A stretch of DNA of 64,000 nucleotides from Haemonchus contortus (lineage: Eukaryota; Nematoda; Chromadorea; Rhabditida; Trichostrongylidae): NCBI GenBank assembly GCA_000469685.2, contig LS997562.1, forward strand, positions 30,541,928 through 30,605,927, in the 5' to 3' direction. Made by a program: the position numbers and the translations under genes. This document shows positions 12,501-21,937 of the stretch, one piece after another. The notes beneath the pieces are model-generated. The model did no database searches, was not told where the DNA came from, and saw nothing but the letters and a program-made list of their open reading frames with translations. Position 1 is the stretch's first letter, and each line of letters opens with the position of its first letter.

Positions 12501-14312
12501 AACGATAGGCTATGACCTTCCGACGTTTTGTATGCAACTTCCGACGCTAAACAGCGATTTCTCTTATGCATGTCTCGGGAAATCACTAAGTACATCGAAG
12601 CCAAGAAACCTAACGCTTTTAGCCTTTCTCTCAACGAGGGCCTCTTTTTCTTTAGTATCGCATTCAAGCACGATCGTGCATTCTCTTTCCTTTCCCGCGT
12701 ATCTTCTGGTGCTTGTTGAGCGATAGGTCGAATAATATTCAGAATATCCGAATTGAATTCATGTTGTCTGGCTAGTCCTGTCCTTGTAAACGTATGAATA
12801 GGAGCAGTATTTATCGCTGAAGACGGTCCATGTCGAAGCCGTATCAGCTTTTCCAGTTCATCGGCTGACAATTGGTAGACTTTTTGAGGCTGCTGAGAAG
12901 ACGATTGTCCTTCTTGATGCGGAGTACTTTCGTCCGTCATAACTGTCGAGAATAGATAGCGTCCACACAGTGACCAGGAATATGCCGGAATGAGGCTGTT
13001 TCGTCAGGTCATCGCCTCCAAGGGACGCGTGACCTGACACGCCTATTTCGTAACCGTAGGATATGCCCTCGTTAGCCTGCGCAAAACAACGCTTCATGCA
13101 TGCTAAATCATTCCTCTTCACGGGGATAAGTGGTGACACGACATTGATAGCATATGGGTATCTGCAGCAGATTTGCTAGCTTTATTCAGAATTGCTGTGC
13201 TACTGCCTATCTCAAAGCCATGATGACCATTATAACTATCTGAAGACCATGTTGAATTTAGGTGGAACCAGTTCTACTTTTTTTTGTCGAGGTGCAATGA
13301 AGTAAATTTAGCTGATTTTTATTCCGGTGCGCACTCACAATCTCACATTTTCTGGGGATCTTCGAGGGTAACAGTATTGTTCATAGAGGAGGCGTTATCG
13401 CTATATCGCTTGGTTACTGGAGTTCTTCTTCAATGTATTCACAGATGGCTTGAAAATTAAGTTCAACAAAGGTTCCACATATCGGGCTGTGCGGCAACGG
13501 TTACCATTCTCATTTTTGATATTCCTTCATGTATTTGTGTGCGAATGTGGGTTAGTCCTCAATAGCGCACTGGTATTCGCGAGTTGAAATTTGGAACAAT
13601 TTCGCCTGACGGATCGGTTCCAAAATAGTTTGGTAGGATATAAGCAGCGGATTGTACAACGGCTGACACTCTAAAGCTTTTTTGGGGGCGAAGCAGCGGC
13701 GCATTCAAACGTCCATGAGGAACTATGAGGAAAGTGTACGCAGGTGGACCCTACTATGGAACTGCTTGACAACATTTTTCTCATCCTGTTATTATCTTTA
13801 CTCCCATTTACAACTTCTGTTATAGATGTTGAAGTCTCCCTAGCTCAAATAATCTGGTGATTTGATCTTTCATTGTGTTCATTTAGGTGCTACCTTCCCA
13901 AAAACGGGTCAAACCGTAACCTGCCATTATGTCCTTACCCTACAGAATGGAAAGAAGGTATTTTTACCTTCAGTATTTCCTACAACTTGCTGCCAATAGT
14001 TTTATCAATTCGTTATTCAGGTGGACAGCTCGCGCGATCGTGGGTCTCCATTCAAATTCAAGATCGGAAAAGGCGAAGTTATCAAGGGATGGGATCAAGG
14101 AGTAGCTCAGGTTATCAAAAATTTCTTGGATTATTTGTTTGGGAAAAGGTTCAGTAGTATACTCTGTAATAACAATAATTCAGATGTCTGTTGGGCAGAG
14201 GGCCAAACTTACAATCTCTCCGGACCTTGGCTACGGATCAGGCGGAGTTCCCGGAGCGATTCCTCCTAACTCTACGCTCATCTTTGATGTGGAACTTATT
14301 AGCGCAAACTGA
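9591..14312 (+). CDS. fkb-2: FKBP12-type peptidyl-prolyl isomerase, FKB-2 like
   Basis: Exons 9591-9627, 13887-13957, 14021-14110 and 14184-14312 join in consistent phases (1, 0, 0) to give 108 residues plus TGA, the standard FKBP12 length. The protein opens [13 protein letters not shown] and contains [48 protein letters not shown] and [19 protein letters not shown], matching the FKBP fold including the FKBP12-type pocket segments (Tyr of CHY, DSSRDR, the Phe of FKFKIG, Val-Ile of EVIKGW with its Trp, Tyr of GYG). FKBP12 proteins catalyse cis-trans isomerisation of X-Pro bonds in the cytosol, bind FK506 and rapamycin, and in animals regulate ryanodine receptors and TGF-beta receptors. The first intron is 4.26 kb because of an inserted antisense retroelement; the others are 63 and 73 bp. 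The gene looks intact. Confidence 0.95.
9859..9914 (-). repeat. Split direct repeat B2 (terminal)
   Basis: 56 bp identical to 11477-11532, starting TTTTGACTACGGAACTCCGT on the plus strand. It marks the 3' end of the element. Confidence 0.9.
10348..11226 (-). CDS. Tyrosine recombinase (YR) of the PAT-like element
   Basis: A 292-codon open frame with a phage-integrase fold signature. An N-terminal SAM-like DNA-binding part is followed by the catalytic set: Arg in [10 protein letters not shown], then HSFRGGAA (His and second Arg), the GRWKSSS position usually His/Trp, and the nucleophilic Tyr in ILNYL near the C terminus. YR proteins of DIRS/PAT retroelements insert the circular cDNA into the genome by site-specific-like recombination instead of an integrase. 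All four catalytic positions look intact. The frame is continuous, lies between A2 and B2, and shares its strand with the RNase H frame. The upstream limit of the protein is uncertain because I took the first ATG. Confidence 0.85.
   Translation of the reverse strand: MTARSAGMEELAQVIGTSANKSLAPATIAAYSSMRKRFEDFASTLSVDRSHLGKLRNLFLAHLINENQLKVLQMAIAALNFFYGRLEGGEAELQKLLIDSAKKETPVVVHKRKASEEDIDKVIDWALNTDTIKATEDCCIILLLFAAFLRISEAAAVRKEHLESKEDGLWWLHIPKSKTDQCKKGTTVAFKLQGRRLVLWSKFLQSLADKSRNQFIFAPSSTRAPSTDALRKRIRNVLRCSGLRDKGLTSHSFRGGAATAALRRGVSSEDIRRVGRWKSSSSILNYLDPTPI
11348..11478 (-). repeat. Split direct repeat A2 (internal)
   Basis: 131 bp, same sequence as 12964-13094, containing ACGCGTGACCTGACACGCC. 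It overlaps B1 by two bases, forming the internal junction. Confidence 0.9.
11477..11532 (-). repeat. Split direct repeat B1 (internal)
   Basis: Identical to the terminal B2 copy. It adjoins A2 as predicted if the element ends were once joined in a circle. Confidence 0.9.
11549..12940 (-). CDS. RNase H-containing polyprotein of the PAT-like element, RT core missing
   Basis: A 463-codon open frame. Residues about 175-310 form a retroelement RNase H with the acidic residues visible: [29 protein letters not shown] and LNMEADGIS. The following 150 residues ([32 protein letters not shown]) match the conserved tail that follows RNase H in DIRS/PAT polyproteins. The first 170 residues hold a low-complexity Gln/Ser start, a short helical stretch and a segment like the end of an RT thumb ([17 protein letters not shown]). 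The fingers and palm with the YxDD motif, about 200 residues, are not present, although the frame stays open across the gap. This suggests an in-frame deletion giving a non-autonomous copy. Confidence 0.8.
   Translation of the reverse strand: MTDESTPHQEGQSSSQQPQKVYQLSADELEKLIRLRHGPSSAINTAPIHTFTRTGLARQHEFNSDILNIIRPIAQQAPEDTRERKENARSCLNAILKKKRPSLRERLKALGFLASMYLVISRDMHKRNRCLASEVAYKTSEGHSLSFRWPLSAEESEEIRNWLNFLSQSKTALQFSHQPFDHFYIISTDASESGVGAVFHSSYRRNETSFSALPPHLSKASSTARELYGILHAINAFGSMIAGEKVQVQTDSQGAQTVFYKESTKRDLQNLASQIWLVAEQLALRLEVFWIPRELNMEADGISRFVDLDGWSIIDSVYDKLFENWGPFEADMFADAENRKCETFVSRWFSEGCSAVDAFSDSATELWTRCRCWWVPPPYLVSYTVLTARKSKSKGVIGFPLWPSHIFFASLRTSSGWIPEIKDIFVVPKGSRLIKEGSSSFTFSSPSVNFDFIFAKVDFSQTP
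12964..13094 (-). repeat. Split direct repeat A1 (terminal)
   Basis: Matches 11348-11478 along its whole length. It marks the 5' end of the element on the minus strand. Confidence 0.9.
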
Positions 14313-14907
14313 CTGATTGAATAATTGGCTGTTTTTCTTAATATTGTTTCTTCAAAGCAAAGATCTTCATACTACGAGCGATGATTTCATTTCGCAATTA
14401 AATATGTTTAACTTGTTTAATAAATGAAGCGATTCTTTTATGTCGCTGTACCATAAATTAGGCCTAAAAGAGTATCCTGGTCTGAATAAGACCAGCTCAT
14501 TTCAGAATGTCAAACTCTACAAGTTTACGAATTGAACTAATTCTCTGCTACGGTCTACACACTCAGAACTCCCGTTACGAAAGGACAGAGGGCGGGTATT
14601 TATTGCAAACACATATCGGCTATAAGAAGGTTCTCTACGATTTTATTTTGTAAATGGGACTCATAAATGCACTATTTTACAATATCATTACATGGGCGTT
14701 ATAATTAATGTATTTATACTCGATATTAACAAAAAAAAAAAACGAACAAACTGAGGACTCACAGGCCGGTGTGAACGTCTACTTATTTGTTGACAAGTCA
14801 GTCCACATGGCAAAGAGTATGGGGAGGAATGAACTGATAACAAAACCAGGAAATTGTTGGCCCTTCCATACCAATCTACGCTGTTATGGTTGAGACTGTA
14901 ACATTCT
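14313..14907. other. FKBP 3' UTR and intergenic
   Basis: AATAAA-like sequence occurs soon after the stop (AATAAATGAAG near 14421). No further gene seen. Confidence 0.4.
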
Positions 14908-14980
14908 ACAGATCTTACTTAGTACTTGACGTATTTGTAAACGGTTATTACAAGTACATCAAGTACTAAGTATCATCTGT
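14908..14980. ncRNA. Candidate pre-miRNA hairpin (33-bp imperfect stem, 7-nt loop)
   Basis: Arms 14908-14940 and 14948-14980 are reverse complements with about five mismatches spread along the stem, two of which can be G-U pairs, around the loop ACGGTTA. Total length 73 nt, stem length, small loop and internal mismatches all fit a Drosha/Dicer substrate. Which strand is transcribed is not known. I do not recognise a named miRNA. An alternative is a small foldback repeat. Confidence 0.4.
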
Positions 14981-17900
14981 AAAACTAACTCACTTTGAGT
15001 AGACTACGGAACCCCCAATTGCACAAAATCGCCCTCTTCCCGGCAGGCTATTCAGAACTCATTCCACGTTTCATTTATTAAGCATAAACCTAGCGCGACG
15101 GGTAGTTGCTACAACAAGCGACGGAAGCTTTTGCCAACGGTCTGCGACAGCACGTTCTTGTCCACTGAAAAGGACCAGGATGGCTCCATCCATCGGTAAA
15201 GCTTCTCTTTTCCTGTCTAGCACCAACGTTGCTACTACCCTACGATACATTTTTTTAGCAAGCATCTACCAACCATCTTTTCTATGCGATGAAACTCAAT
15301 TGGTCAAAATATGAATAGCATTCGTCGGAAATGAGAAGCTTTAACGACGGAAAGAAATTACTCTGTTTTCAATGTGGCAGACTTGAACTTTGGCATGAGA
15401 AGAACAAAAGAAACGAGATGCTTTCTGATTCTAAGTTTATCTTAATTATTTGGTAAGATCGTTTATCCATATCACTCGACGCAAAATTTCAAAGAGTTGA
15501 ATTTTCGAAGAACCAGATTACAGGTGTCAAACTGAAACTTGAGCAAAAAAAATCACATTGCAGCAACATTGATTTAAGGACTGAATCACGTCAATAGGAG
15601 AAACTCAAATGATTATGAGGACAATCTGTGGAAAGAAAGTGAAAACGAACCCGTATTCTACAATACAGTATACAAGAAAATAAATTAACTAAAAAATAAA
15701 AAAAATCCACACAGAACATGTGAAAGAAAGATGTTAAATTGATAGAACAAAGTAGAATGGCACAGTTTTAATCGGGTTGAACACTGTGGAGGTTCCGGAC
15801 CATCCTTCCTATATGTTTACATGCTGAGAGATTCGGACGTATTGAGGACACTTCTAATGGCTGCACAGCGTCCAGCCGAACGTGGGCGTGAGAGTGCTGA
15901 AAAGCATTTTTCATTCTAGTCACAATCACTGATAAGCAAGCTGGAGAATATGTTTCAACTAGTTGCAGAATCCAAAGATTAATCATCGTGATCAGGATAT
16001 GTAAGATGAACAATACGGCTTTGGTCGCTGCATGGTTGTTTTTTGAAAATGGTATACCTGAGAGAGTAGCTTCAACGATGACGTTCGGAGCTTAGCTTCC
16101 CTCTTGTCCCATAGATCTTGTATCAATACTTTAATCTGAAATTAAAGATGACCATAGAATTCAAAACGAGATTCTGCTTTGAATTTTCAAGCCGAACTGG
16201 GGACTTGACAACGAGCAATCTATCGGATGCACCGATTGGTAAAATTAGAACTGATGTTTCACCTGGTCACCATCAACAATGTCTTCTTTGGCTATCCTAA
16301 CAAGGATGTTGGAGATTTCGAAGATGAAAGGAGGAAGTCGGGAGAGGCCAACGGTATCACCTTCAGTCGCAACGAGCCGTTTCAATTCATCGAGACAGAA
16401 CCAATAGGGAGGCTGAAAAGAGATGAAGCAGCATCACATGAGAGGTCGAGAAACCAGACTTCAGAAATATTAATTCAAAGTCGTACACCGAAAGAGAGAT
16501 AATCGTATTGAGGCTAGCTGCTAAATAATACAACTAAAACGAAAAAATTGCAAATTTGCAAAATGCAGGGAACGGAAAAGCACGGAAAAGAATGGAAAGA
16601 AGGAAAAGTAACGAATCACATTTCTCTTCATTACTTGACCGCTACGACTCTTGGTAATGCTCTCTTTTGTGCCGGACACCCTCTCAATATCGAAAACCAG
16701 AGTGATAAAAGGTCGTGGGGGCAAAAACTGACTCAAACAAAACATTCGCTCTCTCTATGCCTACAATATAGTGAGAAGTCTTCATCACATTGACCACAAT
16801 CGCCGATAATGCCATTTCTAACCTTTTACTGAATAAATAGTATAAATAGTACATGAAGAAATCACTGCTCTTTTGCCTCATTCGTTGCAGACTCATGCTA
16901 TCCTACAACAACTAAGCCAAATATGTAACCTATCCGCCGTTTTACAAGCGTGGTTTTCGGACATATAGTTCCAAACATTCATAGCACCTGGGTTTTTGAA
17001 TGTCTCTAAATTATGTAACTATCCAAGGCTGTGCTCCAAGTAGCCAACTCTGAGTCTTCAGCAGATTGCTCTACGCGTACAGAATAGCGAACGTTTCAGT
17101 TGGTTATGCAAAATTTCCTATGAAGAACTTAAATGGACCTGTCTTTTCTTACTATGTGAAACGCACTCGTGTCTGCCTGTGTGCCAGTTGCCAAATATGG
17201 CATTGCCAGAACAAGCAAATGGAGAAGTTAACATTGGTGTGGGTGGGGTATAGAGGACAACGAAGCACGTGTGAGCTGAGCGAGCTAGGTCTCCTCGGAC
17301 GCCTCGTTCTTATTCAATTCCGTAACAACTGAGACGCAACGGAAAAATAGCAAAGGTGAGGAATGAGCCAAAATATTGAATAAAGGAGACCCACTCGCAT
17401 TGTGGACGGTGCTTTCACAAATCCATAACTCCCTCCGACGAGAGCACGGAGATTAGAGAAAAATAGAAGAAATTAACTAGGCCACGTACAGGCTGGGCAT
17501 TCCTAAACTTAAACTTTGCAAAACTTCGCCTACGATGGGCGGACTGTGCATAGAAATAGAAGGTATTTTTGGAAAAAATTTTATCTTCTCCCGAACATAT
17601 TCTAAAAACTCGAAAATGAGATGGTTGGAGGCTATTGAAGGGATGTGGTGAATGGGCTGAGAGCGAAAATTCATAACTCTGTTCAAAAACGTTCTAGAAT
17701 ATGTATGAAAGCGTGTTTAGAGACTATCAAAGGAATTCATTTAAAACCCCACGGTGTGTAATAAGGTAGGCAGGGCTTAGATCAAAAATTAAAAAGTGAG
17801 GAAAATGAGCAGAAATGACGAGAGGGCAACAAATGAAACCGAGGGAGCCCATCCTCGTAGGGCGGGGATCGTCACAGTGGGCTGTACTTTCTACATAAAT

Positions 17901-18862
17901 TGACAGTGGTCGAGCACAGGTCAAGAAATCCGTAACTTTATCTGATGCGTCCTTGGTTGTGATGGGGTGTGTAGTCCTACTGGTAACCTATTAAATACTA
18001 CAAATTGCTCAAAATTTTGCAAAAAACCAGGTCCCGACACCGTATGAGAACATATGGAACATCAATTTCACCCTTAATCAACTCGCAGCCTTAGCTCTCA
18101 AAGTGCAAGATCTGACCCGGTCTGACTGGTGTTAGGGAAACTTTAATGCTACAGGGACGAGATTTGTGAGGCACCAATTCTTTTCATCTATGAAGGGTTA
18201 TCAACATGACGCAGTCAACATGATACAAAACCTGTTAATCCCAGTGATTTAGGATCCAGAGTACCAAAATATCGACTGAAGTGCAATGAAAGTAAAATCA
18301 AGGAACCAGAACGGATAGATCCCAGAACTATTCAGCTTTCTACTTGCTTGCTTATTATTAAACATATAACTACTCTGATCGAGGACACTGCATGCATTTC
18401 GCCCCCATCTTGCCCATTTCGTAATGCGTTTAATGAAAATACTTTTACAAATACGAAAGAGAAAGATGGCTGCGGTGCACATTGCGCCACATTTGGAAAC
18501 ATGCTTCAACGGGGGAACTCTTTGCAGTGCTTGAGGTGAAAACACTTACTGAAAATAAGGCATCCTTGATAGGTACCGAAAATTTGAAAAAAAAGCTCAA
18601 GCACGAAGGTATGTATGGGAGTTCGAACAAATTAGATCTATCCGAATTGACCCCCTTGGATCTCATGTCACTGTTGAGCGTACTCCACTTTTTCTTTACT
18701 TGGAATTAAATACATCCGTAGACAGTGATAGACATATAACCATAACTCGGAAACAACAACAGACTTTCCACTCTCCACGTTCATGCGTCCGCTGCTGATG
18801 TCCGGGATGCACTGTTGTACAGCATCTGCACTCGCCATAATTGCGAATTGAAAACGACTAAC
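14981..18862. other. Intergenic, or 3' region of the PSF2 gene; no confident exon
   Basis: The missing downstream exons of the PSF2 gene should lie here on the minus strand, but I found none. Isolated open stretches such as 16195-16500 (+) and 18517-18609 (+, reading ELFAVLEVKTLTENK before a GTATGT donor) might be exons of unknown genes. A dispersed repeat shared with 8.5 kb and 34.8 kb occupies about 17560-17920. Confidence 0.3.
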
Positions 18863-21800
18863 CACTATTTCACAATGTTGCTTTCTTCTTAGGTCGACTG
18901 CTAACCAAAGAGGGACTTGAACAGGAACTCCAGCCTCAAGTGGGCCGACATCACCACAAACCAAATGAAGAACCGGTTCATTCCTTCGAGGTATTATCTG
19001 AAAAATTAATAAATAACTGTTCACAGTGATGAGATATAAGGAGAAATTGCACGCACAACGTTTTTTGGAAAGAAACTAGCTAGAAATAATATTTTGACCT
19101 GTGCCACCATTAAATTCATTTTATAACGTCTTCAACATAACCACCAAGTTAAAAGGGATCAACCAGACAGTAATAATGAGCTCGTAGATGAACCCATGTC
19201 TGAGGGTTAACGGAAAACCCTTGCCATTTTCAAAGCCTCGTATCGGCATTTGGGTACACCATCCTTAAATCACACGACAGCGATGTTCTCAAATCGAATG
19301 CCCAGAGAAATAAAAATGATTCAATATTCAACTCAATAATCGTACTGAGCTCCTTCTACTAAACTTGTTGAATTTTCTGATGATACGCTGTAATGTACGT
19401 ACGCCTGAAAAAATCTTAGTTTCTATTTTTCGTAGCCATTTGGCGAAAGTCAAGAGAGGATGACATAAATTGCGCATTCCTCACGATTTTTAATATTAAG
19501 TTGCTGTTCGAACGACTTTGCGCGTATCAGGCGCAGATAATCTTCGATTCTTCATTGCCAAGTCTAGAGACCGCAGTTCCTCATAACCCAATTTACCCAA
19601 ATACCATGAACTTCGAGAAAAAGCAAATGAACAAAGAATTTCTCGCGTCCAAGCATAATGCTTCCTAGCTTTCTGTTCGGGAACGAGAAGACGGGGGGGG
19701 GGGCGTATAATGCGCAAAAATTTAGCTTTACATAATCGAAGGGCCGCAGACTAACCTGTGGAAAAGCAAAGCTGATAATAAGGAAAGCATTCACTAGAAA
19801 GCTAGCTCCGTAAAATGCCTGACGCTATATAGAGATCGGACTTCTCGGAGCATGAGACTTCCACAAAGCCTGCTAACAAATCTAAAATCTTTGCTTTGAT
19901 TCCCAACAAATTGGTAATTGGTCAATTTTTTGTTGTGTCCTGTTGCTTTTGTTACATACATTGCATATGACTTTGCACGTACTTCACAAAATGAACGAAA
20001 TCTCCTGATTCAAAGCGAAGTAAAAATAGATCAAACCTATTTTTAGCTTGCTCTGCAAACTGCTCACACGAATGAGGAGAGAATCCTGGAGCGCTCTTTA
20101 TAGCCATTAGTTTCCCCAAACGTTTCCAGCGTAGGTTGAACACAAAAATGATACGGGTAATCAGACGTATATGAAAATTGCTGAGTTTCCATTTGTACTG
20201 TAACTCAAGCAATGTACATTAGACATTAATCAAACAGGAGTATGATGTAGAAAAAAGTCTTCCCACTAGGATGTAAATAGAAAAAGTCTTCTCACTAATA
20301 TGTCGATGGAAGAGCGGCAAATGATAATGTGGAAGCTTCAGTGTTCATACTAGAAGCTGTATATAACAAAGTGGAAACAAAGCTAGGGAGCGCATTTGCG
20401 AGGAGACTAAGGACACTATGCTACGACCTAGTAGAGTAGTATGCTTAACAGACAGGAGCAGCGTTTTCAAACTTCAATATATGCTAAGCATCTTGTGTCT
20501 CTAGTCCAGTGCCGTCAAGACTTTGCCGAGAGACTACAATTATTCAAGTTACTTGTGTTCTGAAGTATACAGTAGGGTATAATTATAATCCAATCATCAG
20601 AAAAACAGCGCTTTTGACCCTAAAACTACGTCAATTATTTCATTTTGCTTCTGTTAACCCATCGAGACATTGATTATATCCGGAATTTGCTTAGCAGTAA
20701 CTCTCTTCTCTTAGTCTGTGTCCCTTTATCGGAGCCTTCCATATGTTCTATAAGCACTCCTCTTCAGATGGAATAAAATGCCCAGTAAAGCACCTGCAAT
20801 ATTAGCTAACATCGAGTATGTGTATTACTATTTTGCTATCTTTTAAATAAATGAATTCTTGGGTTTGTAAGCGAACAGTTCTTCCAACGGTTGCTTTCGA
20901 AATTTATGATGCCTCAACTGCGATGTGCAACCTTCACCCTTGTTCCATCGCCGCTGCTGCCAGCTATAGCTATGTGTGCAGCTTCAGCTCCGCCTTCCAG
21001 TTACGCTCTTCCGATTATGGACAATCAGTCGGATCAAAAATTGAACATTACTACCAACCACATATCATCCAAGACCACATGGTCGATCAATGATCTATCA
21101 CGCGTGAAACCATTAATGTGGTAGCGACTAGTGAGGCGATCAACATGAGAGCGAAGCCTGAAGCTCAGCTGCTGCGCGATAGACCCGTTCAATCCTGAAG
21201 TGAAGTATAAACTCAGTGTACATGTGGTATCGATTGCCGCACGCGAGGCTGCTGCGGCGCGGAACGGTAGTAGTGTATGCCGTCGACGAACGCACATCGC
21301 AACTTACACATTTACAAAGGTATTACCTATTTTATCACGTTTGTCCATGCAACTATCCCATCAATACATCGCGAAGTAGTAGAAGATGTAACCAAACAGA
21401 TAACATTACTTTAAATGGTTTCGATAGCCTAATTTTGATAGCAGTTAGATTCCTATAGCTGCTTCCATAAAAAAACCATTAGTTCATTTCTTGGACCCAG
21501 ATGCACTCAGATGGTTAATCGTAACGAAAATTTTCATGAATTAAACTCGGCTTTTACAACGACCGCACGATGGAATAAAGGGCGATGGACGCAGAATTTC
21601 ACGAACAAGTATTTTTTCACAATATAATCCTACCTAAATACTCATACCCTCGCCCGTCAGGTATACGACGCAGCGGAGCGTGAACACCTAGCCTTCTCAT
21701 ATGCTCGGATTAGGGCACAAAAGTGGATTTGTGCAAGAACTCAGCAACGGTCTCGAATCACCGAGCTTTTGATTAACAGACAGATCATGTATGTGCCTAG

Positions 21801-21937
21801 CATATTTCAAGGAGTGAATACAAGTCTCACAACTAACGTGCAACAGTAGTAACCTAGAGCATGGAAATAAAATGAGCTCATCTACGTACCTGAATCATCT
21901 CGTCCTCCGCCAGGAATTCACAGTGCTCCGGATCCAT
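18863..21937 (-). CDS. psf-2: GINS complex subunit 2 (PSF2), first two exons only
   Basis: Exon 1 (21937-21890) encodes MDPEHCEFLAEDEMIQ; exon 2 (18997-18863) encodes IIPRRNEPVLHLVCGDVGPL through VPLWLAVDLRRKQHCEIV, in phase 0 across a 2.9 kb intron. This matches the N terminus of animal PSF2 (EFLAE..., GDLGPF, VPLWLAINLKQRQKC). GINS (SLD5, PSF1, PSF2, PSF3) joins CDC45 and MCM2-7 in the CMG helicase that unwinds DNA at replication forks. A TTTTCAG at 21961-21953, 15 nt before the ATG, is a likely spliced-leader acceptor. Only 61 of about 185 expected residues are found. The remaining alpha-helical part should follow a GTTAGT donor at 18862 but was not seen, so the gene may be truncated, or its last exons may be too diverged or lost in the assembly. 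Confidence 0.8.
20603..20667 (-). repeat. Degenerate copy of the PAT-like A2/B1 repeat junction
   Basis: This stretch aligns, with scattered differences, to the end of repeat A plus repeat B at 11468-11530: AACAGCGCTTTTGAC, then TACGTCAA, then CATTTTGCTTCTGTTAACCC against CATTTTGCTCGGCTAACTCG. It is a remnant of another copy, lying in intron 1 of the PSF2 gene in the same orientation. Confidence 0.6.

Larger units (their letters stand above)
9859..13094 (-). mobile_element. PAT/DIRS-type tyrosine-recombinase retroelement with split direct repeats
   Basis: A 3.24 kb element lies in the first intron of the FKBP gene, antisense to it. It has two pairs of direct repeats, A (131 bp: 12964-13094 and 11348-11478) and B (56 bp: 11477-11532 and 9859-9914). 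Read on the minus strand the order is A1, RNase H ORF, B1-A2 (fused), recombinase ORF, B2. Split direct repeats of the form A1..B1A2..B2 are the hallmark of PAT and Ngaro elements, which integrate through a circular intermediate with a tyrosine recombinase and so lack target duplications. Repeat copies are nearly identical and both ORFs are open, so the insertion is fairly recent. The reverse-transcriptase core appears to be absent. Confidence 0.85.

Noticed and set aside
19952..20212. Minus-strand frame in the PSF2 intron (RWKRLGKLMAIKSAPGFSPH)
   Set aside because: It reads protein-like in part, but it does not fit PSF2, has no clear acceptor and no partner exon.
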